Assembly (NCBI RefSeq): GCF_004214815.1
Contig: NZ_CP035926.1
Coordinates: forward strand, 1,550,001 to 1,614,000
Direction of reading: 5' to 3'
DNA from: Aliarcobacter thereius LMG 24486
GTDB lineage: Bacteria > Campylobacterota > Campylobacteria > Campylobacterales > Arcobacteraceae
DNA: 64,000 nucleotides
The translations under genes were made by a program, and so were the position numbers. How positions within the stretch are numbered: the first letter of the stretch is position 1; every line of letters starts with the position of its first letter. The notes beneath the pieces are model-generated. The model saw nothing but the letters and a program-made list of their open reading frames with translations, was not told the DNA's origin and ran no database searches. This document shows positions 45,132 to 54,381 of the stretch, piece after piece.

Positions 45132-46103
45132 TTATCCACCTGTTTCATAAAAAGCTCTTTGAGAAACTTCATTATCTGATTTATTTGACCATCTATTTTT
45201 CTCTGGTTTATTTTGTAAAACTTTTTTTAAAATTTCTGCTGCTTTTTCAACATCATTTGCTCTTATAGCATCTTTTATACTCATAGCATCTTCAAAATAT
45301 AAACATGGTATTAAAAATCCTTCTGCTGTAAGTCTAATTCTATTACATGATGAACAAAAATCATCTTTATGAGGTTCAATAATTCCAAATTCATATCCAT
45401 CTTCAAGCTTATAATATTGTGCTGGAGAGCTTGTATCTCTAGGAACTTTCTCTATATTTTTATATTTTTTAGAGATTATTTCTAAAATTTCATTTGAGTT
45501 TAAACCTTTTGCTGTTGTTTTTGCGAAAGAGTTTTCCATAAATTCAATGTATCTAACAGGAAAAAAGTTTTTTTTACCAAATTCTAAAACATCAATAATA
45601 TCAATATCATTTATTCCTTTTAATGGTACACAGTTTATTTTTATTTTTAAACCAACTTCTTTTGCTTTTTCTATACCTTTTAAAACTGTTCCTAAAACAT
45701 CTTTTTGTGCGATTTTTTCTGCTCTATCTTTATTTAAAGTATCCAAAGAGATATTTATTCGTTTTAAACCAGCATCTTTTAATTTTTGTGCCATTTGTGG
45801 AAGTAAATAAGCATTTGTTGTAAGAGCTAAATCTATATCATTTTTATAATCACTTATTAGCTTTATAAAATAGTCTAAATTATCTCTTATAAGTGGTTCA
45901 CCACCTGTAATTCTAACTTTTTTAATACCTTCATCAATTCCAACTTTTATAAATTTAAACATATCTTCATATGATAATAAATTCTCTTTTGGAACCCATG
46001 AGAAAGGTTTCTGAGGCATACAATATTGACATCTAAAATTACATCTTTCTGTAACTGATACTCTTAAATAATCGTGTTTTCTTCCAAATCCATCTATTAA
46101 CAT
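45132..46103 (-). CDS. moaA: GTP 3',8-cyclase MoaA (molybdopterin biosynthesis)
   Basis: This 323-residue radical SAM enzyme has the N-terminal cluster motif CNFRCQYC (CX3CX2C) and the C-terminal [4Fe-4S] ligands [18 protein letters not shown]; it ends in the essential Gly-Gly. It makes the first intermediate of molybdopterin from GTP. Its location 3 kb before the nap operon fits the need for Mo-bis-MGD in NapA. It is preceded by a TrpD2-like gene with 9 bases between. Confidence 0.95.
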   Translation of the reverse strand: MLIDGFGRKHDYLRVSVTERCNFRCQYCMPQKPFSWVPKENLLSYEDMFKFIKVGIDEGIKKVRITGGEPLIRDNLDYFIKLISDYKNDIDLALTTNAYLLPQMAQKLKDAGLKRINISLDTLNKDRAEKIAQKDVLGTVLKGIEKAKEVGLKIKINCVPLKGINDIDIIDVLEFGKKNFFPVRYIEFMENSFAKTTAKGLNSNEILEIISKKYKNIEKVPRDTSSPAQYYKLEDGYEFGIIEPHKDDFCSSCNRIRLTAEGFLIPCLYFEDAMSIKDAIRANDVEKAAEILKKVLQNKPEKNRWSNKSDNEVSQRAFYETGG

Positions 46104-46112
46104 CTTATTCCT

Positions 46113-47042
46113 TTAATTCATTCTTTGCCAAGCTTCATCTAAAGTTTTTACTCTTGATGAGAATAGTAAATATAAAGCTACATTAAATTTTGCCAGATTT
46201 AAGATATCCTTATCTGGGTTTTTCAATATATTAATATTCTCTTCTAAACTTATACTTTCAAAAGTTTTATCTATATTTATTCCAAAATCTTTTAAGAAAA
46301 ACTCTTTTTCTACTATTTTTCCTTGTTCTTTTTGCCAAAATTTAGAATCTTTAAAAACTTCTATATCTCCTTCATTTCCTCTTATAACTGTAACTTTTTT
46401 AAAATTATCTTCAAACATATCAATATATTTTTCAACATATGGTTTATGGAAAACTCCACAAACTCCATATTCACTTAAACTTGGATTTAGAAGTTTTTCA
46501 ACTGTATTAAATGCTGTTCTTAATCCAAGTTCTTGTCTTAAAGATGTAAGTTCACTTAACTCTTTTAAATATTCTACTCTATCTATATATTTTAGATATT
46601 GATTTTCATCAAAGCTTTTAAATATATCTTTCGTTCCAAAACCATTTTTTGTTGGCTGTAACAAATCTCCACTAATTACAAAATTTAATCTTTTTATATC
46701 ACTGTTTTTTTCATAAAAATTTTTTAAAATATCTTCATATAAAGGGAATAAATATGGTGTTCTTTCCCTTCCATCACTGTTATATCCAAGCAAGATAGAA
46801 TCATCTATTTTATTAACTTTCATTAAAGAATTTAGAGCTTTTATACAAGCTTTAAACTCTTCAGTAGTTTCAAGTTTGACTCTCCAAGCAATCAAAAAAG
46901 CCCCAATTTGAGCATCTGTTGCATCTTTTTTTAATATTTGAAGAGTTGCTTCATAAATTTCTTCAAAATCTAAATCTCTGTTACCTTTTATTCCAGTTCC
47001 GACAGCTTTTATAAAGGTTTTAAAAATCTTATTATTTTTCAT
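46113..47042 (-). CDS. Anthranilate phosphoribosyltransferase-like protein (TrpD2/YbiB-type)
   Basis: This 309-residue protein's N-terminal domain (about 10-75; EIYEATLQILKKDATDAQIGAFLIAWRVKLET) is the helical N-domain of the glycosyltransferase-3 family (TrpD, DeoA). The remainder keeps the topology (GYNSDGRERTPYLFP; LRTAFNTVEKLLNPS) but has no GTGGD loop for PRPP. It therefore resembles the YbiB/TrpD2 paralogues, which bind nucleic acid rather than make tryptophan. The assignment to that group is inference. It precedes moaA on the same strand. Confidence 0.7.
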   Translation of the reverse strand: MKNNKIFKTFIKAVGTGIKGNRDLDFEEIYEATLQILKKDATDAQIGAFLIAWRVKLETTEEFKACIKALNSLMKVNKIDDSILLGYNSDGRERTPYLFPLYEDILKNFYEKNSDIKRLNFVISGDLLQPTKNGFGTKDIFKSFDENQYLKYIDRVEYLKELSELTSLRQELGLRTAFNTVEKLLNPSLSEYGVCGVFHKPYVEKYIDMFEDNFKKVTVIRGNEGDIEVFKDSKFWQKEQGKIVEKEFFLKDFGINIDKTFESISLEENINILKNPDKDILNLAKFNVALYLLFSSRVKTLDEAWQRMN

Positions 47043-47127
47043 TAATTTTCCTTTATTTACTATTATTAATTACTTTTTTTACAAGCTTAATATATACTAG
47101 CTTAAATAAATCATTTTAGGGAAATTT

Positions 47128-47793
47128 ATGACTTTAAAGAATTGTATTGAAAATCTAGATTTTTTTAAGAGTTTAAATAATGATCAAATTGAGTTACTTT
47201 CTAGTTTCTCTTTTATGAAGAATTATCAAAAAGATTCAATTCTTTTTTATCAATCAGATAAAGAAAAACATCTACTTTTTTTAGTTAAAGGCTTAATAAA
47301 AATATATAAATATGACAAATTTGACAATGAAATTTTTTTATATCATATTAATCCAAACTCTTTAATTAGCGAATTAAGTTCAATTGAAAATAGTGAAATA
47401 ATCTCTTACTCAAATAGTGCTTTTATAGAAAATTCTACTATTTTAGCAGTAGATTTTCAGAAATTCAAAGAACATTTTTTGGATACTGATATTTTAATAA
47501 AAGAGCTTATGAACTCACTTTTAAGAAAAAATCATAAACTTCAATCTCTATTGGATAGAGAATTGGTTTTTGATGCAACAGCAAAAGTTGCGTATATGCT
47601 TTTTTCTGATTTAAAACTATTTAATAGTATAAAAAGGCAAGAAGTTAGTTTTATGCTTCACATTCAACCTGAAACTCTATCAAGGGTTTTAAAAAAACTT
47701 ACAAGAGATAATATAATTGAAATAGAGAGTCAAGAAGTTATAATAAAAGACTCTTTCTTACTTGAGGCTATTTTTAAAGGAGTTTCTATATGA
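47128..47793 (+). CDS. Crp/Fnr-family transcriptional regulator upstream of nap
   Basis: This 221-residue protein has an N-terminal cyclic-nucleotide-like beta-roll (about 15-125) and a C-terminal helix-turn-helix with recognition part HIQPETLSRVLKKLTRDNII. It has a single Cys (residue 6), so it cannot carry the FNR-type [4Fe-4S] cluster; it is closer to DNR/NssR-type NO or haem-responsive members. The SRVLKK recognition helix fits TTGAC/GTCAA half-sites such as that before napA (48807-48820). Its stop overlaps the next gene as ATGA, so it is co-translated with the P-box sensor. Confidence 0.88.
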   Translation: MTLKNCIENLDFFKSLNNDQIELLSSFSFMKNYQKDSILFYQSDKEKHLLFLVKGLIKIYKYDKFDNEIFLYHINPNSLISELSSIENSEIISYSNSAFIENSTILAVDFQKFKEHFLDTDILIKELMNSLLRKNHKLQSLLDRELVFDATAKVAYMLFSDLKLFNSIKRQEVSFMLHIQPETLSRVLKKLTRDNIIEIESQEVIIKDSFLLEAIFKGVSI

Positions 47794-48764
47794 AAAAAAG
47801 AACTATTAGCACAAAAATAAAAATAATTGGAGTATTTTTTACACTATTGATGGCAAGTGTAGTTGCAACAACTATCTATTTAAATAATAAAAGCCAAAAA
47901 GATGCAACACTGATAAATATAGCTGGAAAGCAAAGAATGCTTACACAAAATATATCTAAAAATATATTCTATCTTTACTCAAATAGAAATGCACCTTTAG
48001 ATGAGTTGCTAAATAGTAAAGAAGAGTTTATCTATAATCTTAATAATCTAAAAAATAGAAAAGACTTATCAAATACAAAAATAGATTCTCAAGTTTTAAA
48101 AGTAGAATATCTCTGGAAAAACTTTAATAAAAATATAGAACTTTTTATAAATAATATTCACACTTTAAATAATGATGAATTAAAAATAATAGTAGATAAT
48201 ATTTATGAATCAAATCCTACCCTTTTAAATAAAGTAGATGAATTAGTAAGCCTATATACAATAAATAGTGAACAAAAAGTTAGTCTTTTACAAAATACAC
48301 AGTATCTTTTTGCAATATTAATCTTATTTTTAATACTTTATAGTTTTTTAGAGTTAAAAACTATGGAAAAAAATGCTATTAACTTCTTAGAAGAATCAAA
48401 AAGAGTAATGGAACAAAATTTAGCTGAACCACTTAAACCACTAGAAATTGATGCGGAGAAAGAGTTAATTGAAGCTTCTAATATGTTTAATAGCTTTATT
48501 AATAAAATAAATCTTGCAATAAAAGATTCAAACAATGCACTAATACAATCTCAAAATGCTTCATATAAATTAGAAGAACTAACAAACGAATTTGATGAAA
48601 TTCTTAATGCTTTAAGAGATAAAAATGAATTATCAAATCATTTAAATAGAAGTGAAGATATAGCTATTGAAACCCATGAACAGCTAATTTTTTCAACAAA
48701 AAGAGTAGAAGAGCTTAAAAAAGAGCTTGAAAAAATAGCTTCAACTCTTGAAGAAAATAAATAG
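47790..48764 (+). CDS. NarX/PilJ-type P-box sensor protein without kinase or chemotaxis output domain
   Basis: This 324-residue protein has a membrane helix (about 13-30), a periplasmic four-helix PilJ/NarX-type sensor (about 32-170) with P-box INIAGKQRMLTQNISK at residues 43-58, a second helix (about 172-188) and a cytoplasmic coiled coil of about 135 residues. There is no H-box, ATPase, HAMP-MCP hairpin or GGDEF domain; the stop codon is followed by a hairpin and the nap promoter. In NarX and NarQ the P-box binds nitrate or nitrite. The coupling to the Crp/Fnr gene (ATGA) and placement before nap suggest nitrate sensing through a protein partner; this is inference. Confidence 0.8.
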   Translation: MKKRTISTKIKIIGVFFTLLMASVVATTIYLNNKSQKDATLINIAGKQRMLTQNISKNIFYLYSNRNAPLDELLNSKEEFIYNLNNLKNRKDLSNTKIDSQVLKVEYLWKNFNKNIELFINNIHTLNNDELKIIVDNIYESNPTLLNKVDELVSLYTINSEQKVSLLQNTQYLFAILILFLILYSFLELKTMEKNAINFLEESKRVMEQNLAEPLKPLEIDAEKELIEASNMFNSFINKINLAIKDSNNALIQSQNASYKLEELTNEFDEILNALRDKNELSNHLNRSEDIAIETHEQLIFSTKRVEELKKELEKIASTLEENK

Positions 48765-48789
48765 TTTAAGTTTATAAGCTTAAACTATT
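48760..48789 (+). terminator. Hairpin after the P-box sensor gene
   Basis: An 11-bp stem AATAGTTTAAG/CTTAAACTATT with an 8-base loop overlaps the sensor stop codon, followed by CTTTATATA. It is probably a weak terminator separating the regulator unit from nap. Confidence 0.55.
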
Positions 48790-48806
48790 CTTTATATATA
48801 AAAATC

Positions 48807-48820
48807 TTGACCATTGTCAA
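48807..48820. promoter_or_regulatory. FNR/DNR-type box upstream of napA
   Basis: TTGAC-CATT-GTCAA is a perfect dyad. Its centre (48813.5) is 41.5 bp from the transcription start predicted from the -10 at 48843-48848, the classical class II activator position. The likely binder is the Crp/Fnr protein encoded at 47128-47793. Confidence 0.7.
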
Positions 48821-48842
48821 ACTTTCTTTTTAGCCTATGAGA

Positions 48843-48848
48843 TATGAT
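48843..48848 (+). promoter_or_regulatory. -10 element of the nap operon promoter
   Basis: TATGAT lies about 36 bases before the napA ATG. No -35 is visible, consistent with activator-dependent initiation from the dyad at 48807-48820. Confidence 0.5.
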
Positions 48849-48883
48849 GCTCTTGTTTAAAATTTATTTCATAAGGAGTACGA

Positions 48884-51694
48884 ATGTCACTTTCACGAAG
48901 AGATTTTCTAAAAAGTTCAGCAGCAGCAAGTGCAGCAGCAGCTATTGGTATGTCTATACCAAAAGATCTTGAAGCACAAGCAAATGTAGCTGAAGGTAAT
49001 TGGCGTTGGGATAAAGCAGCCTGTAGATTCTGTGGAACAGGTTGTGGAATTATGCTTGCAACAAAAGAGGGAAAAATTGTTGCTGTAAAAGGTGACCCAG
49101 CAGCACCTGTAAATAGAGGATTAAATTGTATTAAAGGTTATTTTAATGCAAAAATCATGTATGGAGCTGATAGATTAAAAACTCCTCTTTTAAGAATGAA
49201 TAAAAAAGGGGAATTTGACAAAAACGGAGACTTTGCACCTATTTCTTGGGAAAGAGCTTTTGATGAAATGGAAAAACATATCAAAGCAGCCTTAAAAGAG
49301 AAAGGTCCTGAAGGAATTGGAGTATTTGCAAGTGGTCAATACACAATTATGGAAGGTTATGCTGCTGTTAAAATGATGAAAGCTGGATTTAGATCAAATG
49401 CTATTGATCCAAATGCAAGACACTGTATGGCTAGTGCGGTTGTTGGTTTTTATCAAACTTTTGGTATTGATGAACCAAGTGGTTGTTATGATGATATTGA
49501 ACTTACAGATACAATTGTTTGTTGGGGTTCAAATATGGCAGAGATGCATCCAATACTATGGTCAAGAGTAACTGATAGAAAACTTAGTAATCCAGACAAT
49601 GTAAAAGTTATTAATATATCAACTTATAGACATAGAACATCTGATATTGCTGATATGGAAATAATATTTACTCCAAATACAGATTTAGCTTTATGGAACT
49701 ATATTGCACATGAAATAGTATATAACAATCCAGAAGCTATTGATTGGGATTTTGTAAAAGAGCATATTGTTTTTGCAGCAAGTCCAGTTAATATTGGTTA
49801 TGGAATGAGAAGAGATGATGAAAAATCAATCAAAGATGGAAAATATTCTGATAAAGAGATGGAAATTGTAAAAAAAGAGATGCAAACAATAGTTTCTGAA
49901 ACTGAAGCTCCTGCACTTGCACCTTATGGCTACAAAGCTGGTGACACAATGACTCACAAAAATGCAGGTCTTGCTCACTGGGAAATATCTTTTGAAGAGT
50001 ATAAAAAATTCCTTGAGCCATATAATTTAGATTATGTAGCAAAAATTGCTAAAGGTGACCCTGATGAGGATATTGAAGTATTTAAGAAAAAACTTAAACA
50101 ACTTGCAGATTGGTATATAGAAAAAAGTAGAAAAGTTGTAAGTTTCTGGACAATGGGTATGAATCAACATACAAGAGGAACTTGGGTAAATACTTTAGCT
50201 TATAATGTTCACTTTTTATTAAATAAACAAGCAAAACCAGGAAGTGGAGCATTTTCACTTACAGGACAACCAAGTGCTTGTGGAACTGCAAGAGAAGTTG
50301 GAACATTTACACATAGACTTCCAGCTGATATGATGAATGAGAATCCAAAACATAGAGAAATTACAGAAAAAGCATGGAATGTGCCTCTTGGAACTATTAA
50401 TCCAAAAGGAACTCAAGCTTTTATGAAAATTATGAGAGATTTAGAAGATGGAAATATGAAATTTGCTTGGGTAAATGTTAATAATCCTTGGCAAAATACA
50501 GCAAATGCAAATCACTGGCTAAAAGCAGCTAGACAAATGGATAATTTCATTGTTACAAGCGACCCTTATCCTGGAATTTCTGCGAAAGTATCAGATCTTG
50601 TTTTACCATCTGCTATGATTTATGAAAAATGGGGTGGATATGGAAATGCTGAAAGAAGAACTCAATTATGGAGACAACAAGTTCTTCCAATAGGTGATTC
50701 AATGAGTGATACTTGGCAATGGGTTGAATTATCAAAAAGATTTACAGTAAAAGAATTATGGGGAGAACAAAGCTTACTAAGTACAGATAATAAAGTAAAA
50801 CTTCCAAGCATTATTGAAGAAGCAAAAGCTATGGGATATAATGAAGATACAACAATGTATGAAATTTTATTTGCAAATAAAAGAGCAAAATCTTATAAAA
50901 TAGATCAAAAAGACCCAATTCAAGCTGGATTTGATAACACTGAAGCGTTTGGAGATAGTAGAAATGTTTTAGGAAGTGATGGAAAACCTTGGAAAGGATA
51001 TGGATTCTTCATTCAGAAATATCTTTTTGAAGAGTATGCAGATTTTGGAAGAGGACATGCTCACGATTTAGCAGATTTTGATACTTATCATAGAGTAAGA
51101 GGACTTAAATGGCCAGTTGTTGATGGAAAAGAAACTTCTTGGAGATTTAATACAAAATATGACCCTTATGCAAAAAAAGCAAATCCAAATAGTGATTTTG
51201 CATTCTACGGAACATTAGCAAAAGAGTTAGCACAAGGAGATCTTTTAGGAGTTAAAGATAAAACTAAAAAATCTTTGAAAAATAAAGCAAAAATATTTGC
51301 AAGACCATATATGGATCCACCTGAAATGCCAGATAATGAATACCCAGTTTGGCTTAGTACTGGAAGAGTTTTAGAACACTGGCATAGTGGAACAATGACA
51401 ATGAGAGTTCCTGAACTTTATAGAGCCGTTCCAGAAGCACTTTGCTATATGCACCCTGAAGATGCAAATAAATATGGTGTTAAACAAGGTGAATTAGCTT
51501 GGGTAGAAAGTAGAAGAGGAAAAGTAAAAGCAAGAGTTGAAACAAGAGGAAGAAATAGACCTAGTCGAGGTCTTGTATATGTTCCTTGGTTTGATGAAAA
51601 AGTATTTATAAACAAAGTTTGTTTAGATGCAACTTGTCCTCAATCAGGTCAAACAGATTTCAAAAAATGTGCTGTAAAAGTTTATAAGGCTTAA
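48884..51694 (+). CDS. napA: Periplasmic nitrate reductase catalytic subunit NapA
   Basis: This 936-residue molybdo-bis-MGD enzyme has an N-terminal twin-arginine signal ([17 protein letters not shown]), [4Fe-4S] ligands C47, C50, C54 and C82, and the Mo-ligating Cys181 in [15 protein letters not shown]. It reduces nitrate to nitrite in the periplasm. Like other Campylobacterota NapA it is about 100 residues longer than enteric NapA (828), with the extra length inside the MGD domains. The ATG follows AAGGAGTACGA. It is the first gene of napAGHBFLD. Confidence 0.98.
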   Translation: MSLSRRDFLKSSAAASAAAAIGMSIPKDLEAQANVAEGNWRWDKAACRFCGTGCGIMLATKEGKIVAVKGDPAAPVNRGLNCIKGYFNAKIMYGADRLKTPLLRMNKKGEFDKNGDFAPISWERAFDEMEKHIKAALKEKGPEGIGVFASGQYTIMEGYAAVKMMKAGFRSNAIDPNARHCMASAVVGFYQTFGIDEPSGCYDDIELTDTIVCWGSNMAEMHPILWSRVTDRKLSNPDNVKVINISTYRHRTSDIADMEIIFTPNTDLALWNYIAHEIVYNNPEAIDWDFVKEHIVFAASPVNIGYGMRRDDEKSIKDGKYSDKEMEIVKKEMQTIVSETEAPALAPYGYKAGDTMTHKNAGLAHWEISFEEYKKFLEPYNLDYVAKIAKGDPDEDIEVFKKKLKQLADWYIEKSRKVVSFWTMGMNQHTRGTWVNTLAYNVHFLLNKQAKPGSGAFSLTGQPSACGTAREVGTFTHRLPADMMNENPKHREITEKAWNVPLGTINPKGTQAFMKIMRDLEDGNMKFAWVNVNNPWQNTANANHWLKAARQMDNFIVTSDPYPGISAKVSDLVLPSAMIYEKWGGYGNAERRTQLWRQQVLPIGDSMSDTWQWVELSKRFTVKELWGEQSLLSTDNKVKLPSIIEEAKAMGYNEDTTMYEILFANKRAKSYKIDQKDPIQAGFDNTEAFGDSRNVLGSDGKPWKGYGFFIQKYLFEEYADFGRGHAHDLADFDTYHRVRGLKWPVVDGKETSWRFNTKYDPYAKKANPNSDFAFYGTLAKELAQGDLLGVKDKTKKSLKNKAKIFARPYMDPPEMPDNEYPVWLSTGRVLEHWHSGTMTMRVPELYRAVPEALCYMHPEDANKYGVKQGELAWVESRRGKVKARVETRGRNRPSRGLVYVPWFDEKVFINKVCLDATCPQSGQTDFKKCAVKVYKA

Positions 51695-51704
51695 GGTAAA
51701 AAAG

Positions 51705-52511
51705 ATGAATATAGTAAAAAACTATCAAGAGAATAGAAGAAAGTTTCTTTTAAAAAGTGCTAGAACTATTGGTCTAGTTGTTCTTGGTGGTTTAACATGG
51801 AGTGCATATTTAAGTGAAGTAAAAGCTACTTCACTTATTTTAAGACCACCAGCTGCTTTAAAAGAAGATGACTTTTTAGCAACTTGTATAAAATGTGGAC
51901 TTTGTGTTGAGGCGTGTCCTTTTGATACATTAAAACTAGCAAAACCAGGAGATAATTTACCTTTAGGAACTCCCTATTTTATTCCTAGAGATATTCCTTG
52001 CTATATGTGTGTTGATATTCCTTGTGTTCCTATTTGCCCAACAAATGCTCTTGATGAGAAACTTGTAAAAAATAAAGATAATGAGTTTGAAATAAGACAA
52101 ATGGAAATGGGTGTTGCAGTTGTAGATGAAAAATCTTGTGTAGCATTTTGGGGAATACAATGTGATGCTTGTTATAGAGCTTGTCCACTTTTAGGAGAAG
52201 CTATAAATATAGTGTATGAAAAAAATGAAAGAACAGGAAAACATGCATTTTTGAAACCTGTTGTAGATAGTGATATTTGTACAGGATGTGGTCTTTGTGA
52301 AAAAGCTTGTATTACTGAAAAACCAGCTATTTTTGTACTACCAAAAGATGTAGCTTTAGGAAAAGTTGGTAACCACTATATTAAAGGTTGGGATAAAGCA
52401 GATGAACAAAGATTAAAAGATGCAAATGCAACAAAAGGAGTAACTAATATAAATAAAAAGAGTGCAATTGATTCTTTAAACAGTGGTATGGAGGATTTAT
52501 TAAATGATTAA
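51705..52511 (+). CDS. napG: NapG, ferredoxin-type quinol-dehydrogenase component
   Basis: This 268-residue protein has a Tat-type signal (RRKFLLKSARTIG) and four Fe-S Cys clusters: CIKCGLCVEACP, CYMCVDIPCVPICP, CDACYRACP and CTGCGLCEKAC. With NapH it forms the menaquinol dehydrogenase that feeds electrons to NapB/NapA in organisms lacking NapC, as here. It lies 10 bases after napA and overlaps napH by 8 bases. Confidence 0.95.
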   Translation: MNIVKNYQENRRKFLLKSARTIGLVVLGGLTWSAYLSEVKATSLILRPPAALKEDDFLATCIKCGLCVEACPFDTLKLAKPGDNLPLGTPYFIPRDIPCYMCVDIPCVPICPTNALDEKLVKNKDNEFEIRQMEMGVAVVDEKSCVAFWGIQCDACYRACPLLGEAINIVYEKNERTGKHAFLKPVVDSDICTGCGLCEKACITEKPAIFVLPKDVALGKVGNHYIKGWDKADEQRLKDANATKGVTNINKKSAIDSLNSGMEDLLND

Positions 52512-53310
52512 AAAATATAGATTTTTAATAGCTAGAAGAGTTAGTCAAATCTCTATAATGTGCTTATATATCTTGGCAAATATATATGGAATAAATATAT
52601 TAATGGGAAATTTAAGTAGTTCTTTACTACTTGAAACTATTAATTTAAGTGATCCTTTTGCTGTTTTACAAATGCTTTTTGCAGGAGCGATTATCTCTTT
52701 TGATATAGCTTTAGGAGCATTTATAATTGCAATATTTTATTTTATTATTGGTGGTCGTGCTTTTTGTTCTTGGGTTTGTCCTGTAAATATTATTACAGAT
52801 TTTGCAAACTATTTAAGAAGAGTTTTGAAATTTGATGAAGTCCAAAAAAGACAACCAGCAACTAGGAATCTTAGATATTGGCTTATTTTAATAAGTTTCA
52901 TTATCTCTTATTTTATGGGTGTTGCTGCTTTTGAATTAATCTCTCCTGTTTCAATGATTCACAGAGGATTAATATTTGGATTAGGTTTTGGTTTTGCAAC
53001 AATATTAGTAATATTTTTGTTTGACTTATTTGTTTTAAAAAATGGTTGGTGTGGGCATCTTTGTCCTCTTGGTGGATTTTACTCACTAATTGGAAGATTT
53101 AGCCTTATAAGAGTGCATCACAATCACAAGAATTGTACAAACTGTATGAAGTGTAAAGTAGTTTGTCCTGAAATGCAAGTACTTCATATGATAAATAAAA
53201 GTTCTGAAGCTGTTTTAGATGAGTGTACAAATTGTGGAAGATGTATTGAAGTGTGCGATGATGAAGCACTTAATTTTTCAATAAGAAACTATATAAAGGA
53301 TAAAAAATGA
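52504..53310 (+). CDS. napH: NapH, membrane quinol-dehydrogenase component
   Basis: This 268-residue inner-membrane protein has four helices (about 15-35, 58-80, 125-147, 157-180), two cytoplasmic CX3CP motifs (AFCSWVCPVN; GWCGHLCPLGG) and two C-terminal [4Fe-4S] clusters (CTNCMKCKVVCP; CTNCGRCIEVC). It oxidises menaquinol and passes electrons to NapG. It overlaps napG upstream by 8 bases and napB downstream by 4. Confidence 0.95.
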   Translation: MIKKYRFLIARRVSQISIMCLYILANIYGINILMGNLSSSLLLETINLSDPFAVLQMLFAGAIISFDIALGAFIIAIFYFIIGGRAFCSWVCPVNIITDFANYLRRVLKFDEVQKRQPATRNLRYWLILISFIISYFMGVAAFELISPVSMIHRGLIFGLGFGFATILVIFLFDLFVLKNGWCGHLCPLGGFYSLIGRFSLIRVHHNHKNCTNCMKCKVVCPEMQVLHMINKSSEAVLDECTNCGRCIEVCDDEALNFSIRNYIKDKK

Positions 53311-53894
53311 AACTTTTTAAAATTGCCTTAATCTCACTTATTGCTATATTTTTCATAGCATGTTCAGAAGAGAAAAAAGAGGATAATTTTGGATTAAGAA
53401 CAGGGGATTTGCTAGATGAAAGTTCCATAGTTGCTGATCCTACAAATTATAGTACTGATGTAGCAGGAACTAGTACAAAAATAAAAAGAGCTTTTGAAAA
53501 TGCTCCTCCTATGATTCCACATGACACAGAAGGAATGCTTCCAATTACTATTGATAATAATCAATGTACAATGTGTCATGATCCTATGATTGCTGAGTCA
53601 ATGGGAGCAACTCCACTTCCAAAATCTCACTTCACAGATTTTAGAGAAGGTGTTAAAATAGATAATAAAGGAAACTTAATAAGAGATGGAAAAAATGTTG
53701 ATAGTAGTGAATTAAAAACTATTGTAAAACCTTTAGATCATTTATCAAATGCTAGATTTAACTGTTCTGCTTGTCATGCACCACAATCAGAAAATCAAAA
53801 TGTTCCTAAAAATAACTTTACAACAGAGTTTAGAAGCATTGATTTAAATGATAAATCAAATTTAATTGATGTTCTTGGTGAAGGTGTAAAATAG
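53307..53894 (+). CDS. napB: NapB, di-haem cytochrome c subunit of nitrate reductase
   Basis: This 195-residue protein has two c-type haem motifs, CTMCH (87-91) and CSACH (153-157), as in all NapB. The signal peptide ends IFFIACSEEKK; FIAC with Cys19 looks like a lipobox, so the mature protein may be lipid-anchored rather than soluble. It carries electrons from NapGH to NapA. The ATG overlaps napH by 4 bases; napF follows directly. Confidence 0.95.
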   Translation: MKLFKIALISLIAIFFIACSEEKKEDNFGLRTGDLLDESSIVADPTNYSTDVAGTSTKIKRAFENAPPMIPHDTEGMLPITIDNNQCTMCHDPMIAESMGATPLPKSHFTDFREGVKIDNKGNLIRDGKNVDSSELKTIVKPLDHLSNARFNCSACHAPQSENQNVPKNNFTTEFRSIDLNDKSNLIDVLGEGVK

Positions 53895-54374
53895 ATGGAA
53901 AGAAGAGAGCTTTTTAGCTCTCTTTCTAATAGTTTTAGAAAAGAGAGTAAAAAAATAAAAAAAATTAGACCTCCATATTTTATAGATGAAAATGTTTTTT
54001 TCACAAACTGTATAAATTGTTCTACAAAAGATTGTATTACAGCTTGTGAAGAAAATATAATTTTCTTAGATGATGATGAAACAGTATTTATAGATTTCTC
54101 AAAAAGTGGTTGTACTTATTGTGATTTATGTGCAAATGCTTGTACAAATAATGTTTTAAGTATGGAATATAAGAACAAAATAAATGCTAAGTTTGAAATA
54201 GATATCCTTTCTTGCTTATCTTGGCAAAACACTATGTGTTTTTCTTGTAAAGATCCTTGTTTGGACAATGCAATCGATTTTTTAGGAGTTTTTAGACCTT
54301 CAATTAATAACAGTTGCACTTCATGTGGATTTTGTTTAAAAGTTTGTCCAAGCAATGCAATAAAAATAAAGTAG
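53895..54374 (+). CDS. napF: NapF-type ferredoxin, nap accessory protein
   Basis: This 159-residue cytosolic protein has Cys clusters of ferredoxin type: CINCSTKDCITAC, CTYCDLCANAC, CFSCKDPC and CTSCGFCLKVCP. NapF helps insert Fe-S or Mo cofactor into NapA before Tat export. The ATG begins at the base after the napB stop codon. The length is normal for NapF. Confidence 0.92.
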   Translation: MERRELFSSLSNSFRKESKKIKKIRPPYFIDENVFFTNCINCSTKDCITACEENIIFLDDDETVFIDFSKSGCTYCDLCANACTNNVLSMEYKNKINAKFEIDILSCLSWQNTMCFSCKDPCLDNAIDFLGVFRPSINNSCTSCGFCLKVCPSNAIKIK

Positions 54375-54381
54375 GTGTAAT

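Noticed and set aside
53795-54004. Minus-strand frame across the napB/napF junction
   Set aside because: It is antisense to two well-supported nap genes and has no independent support.
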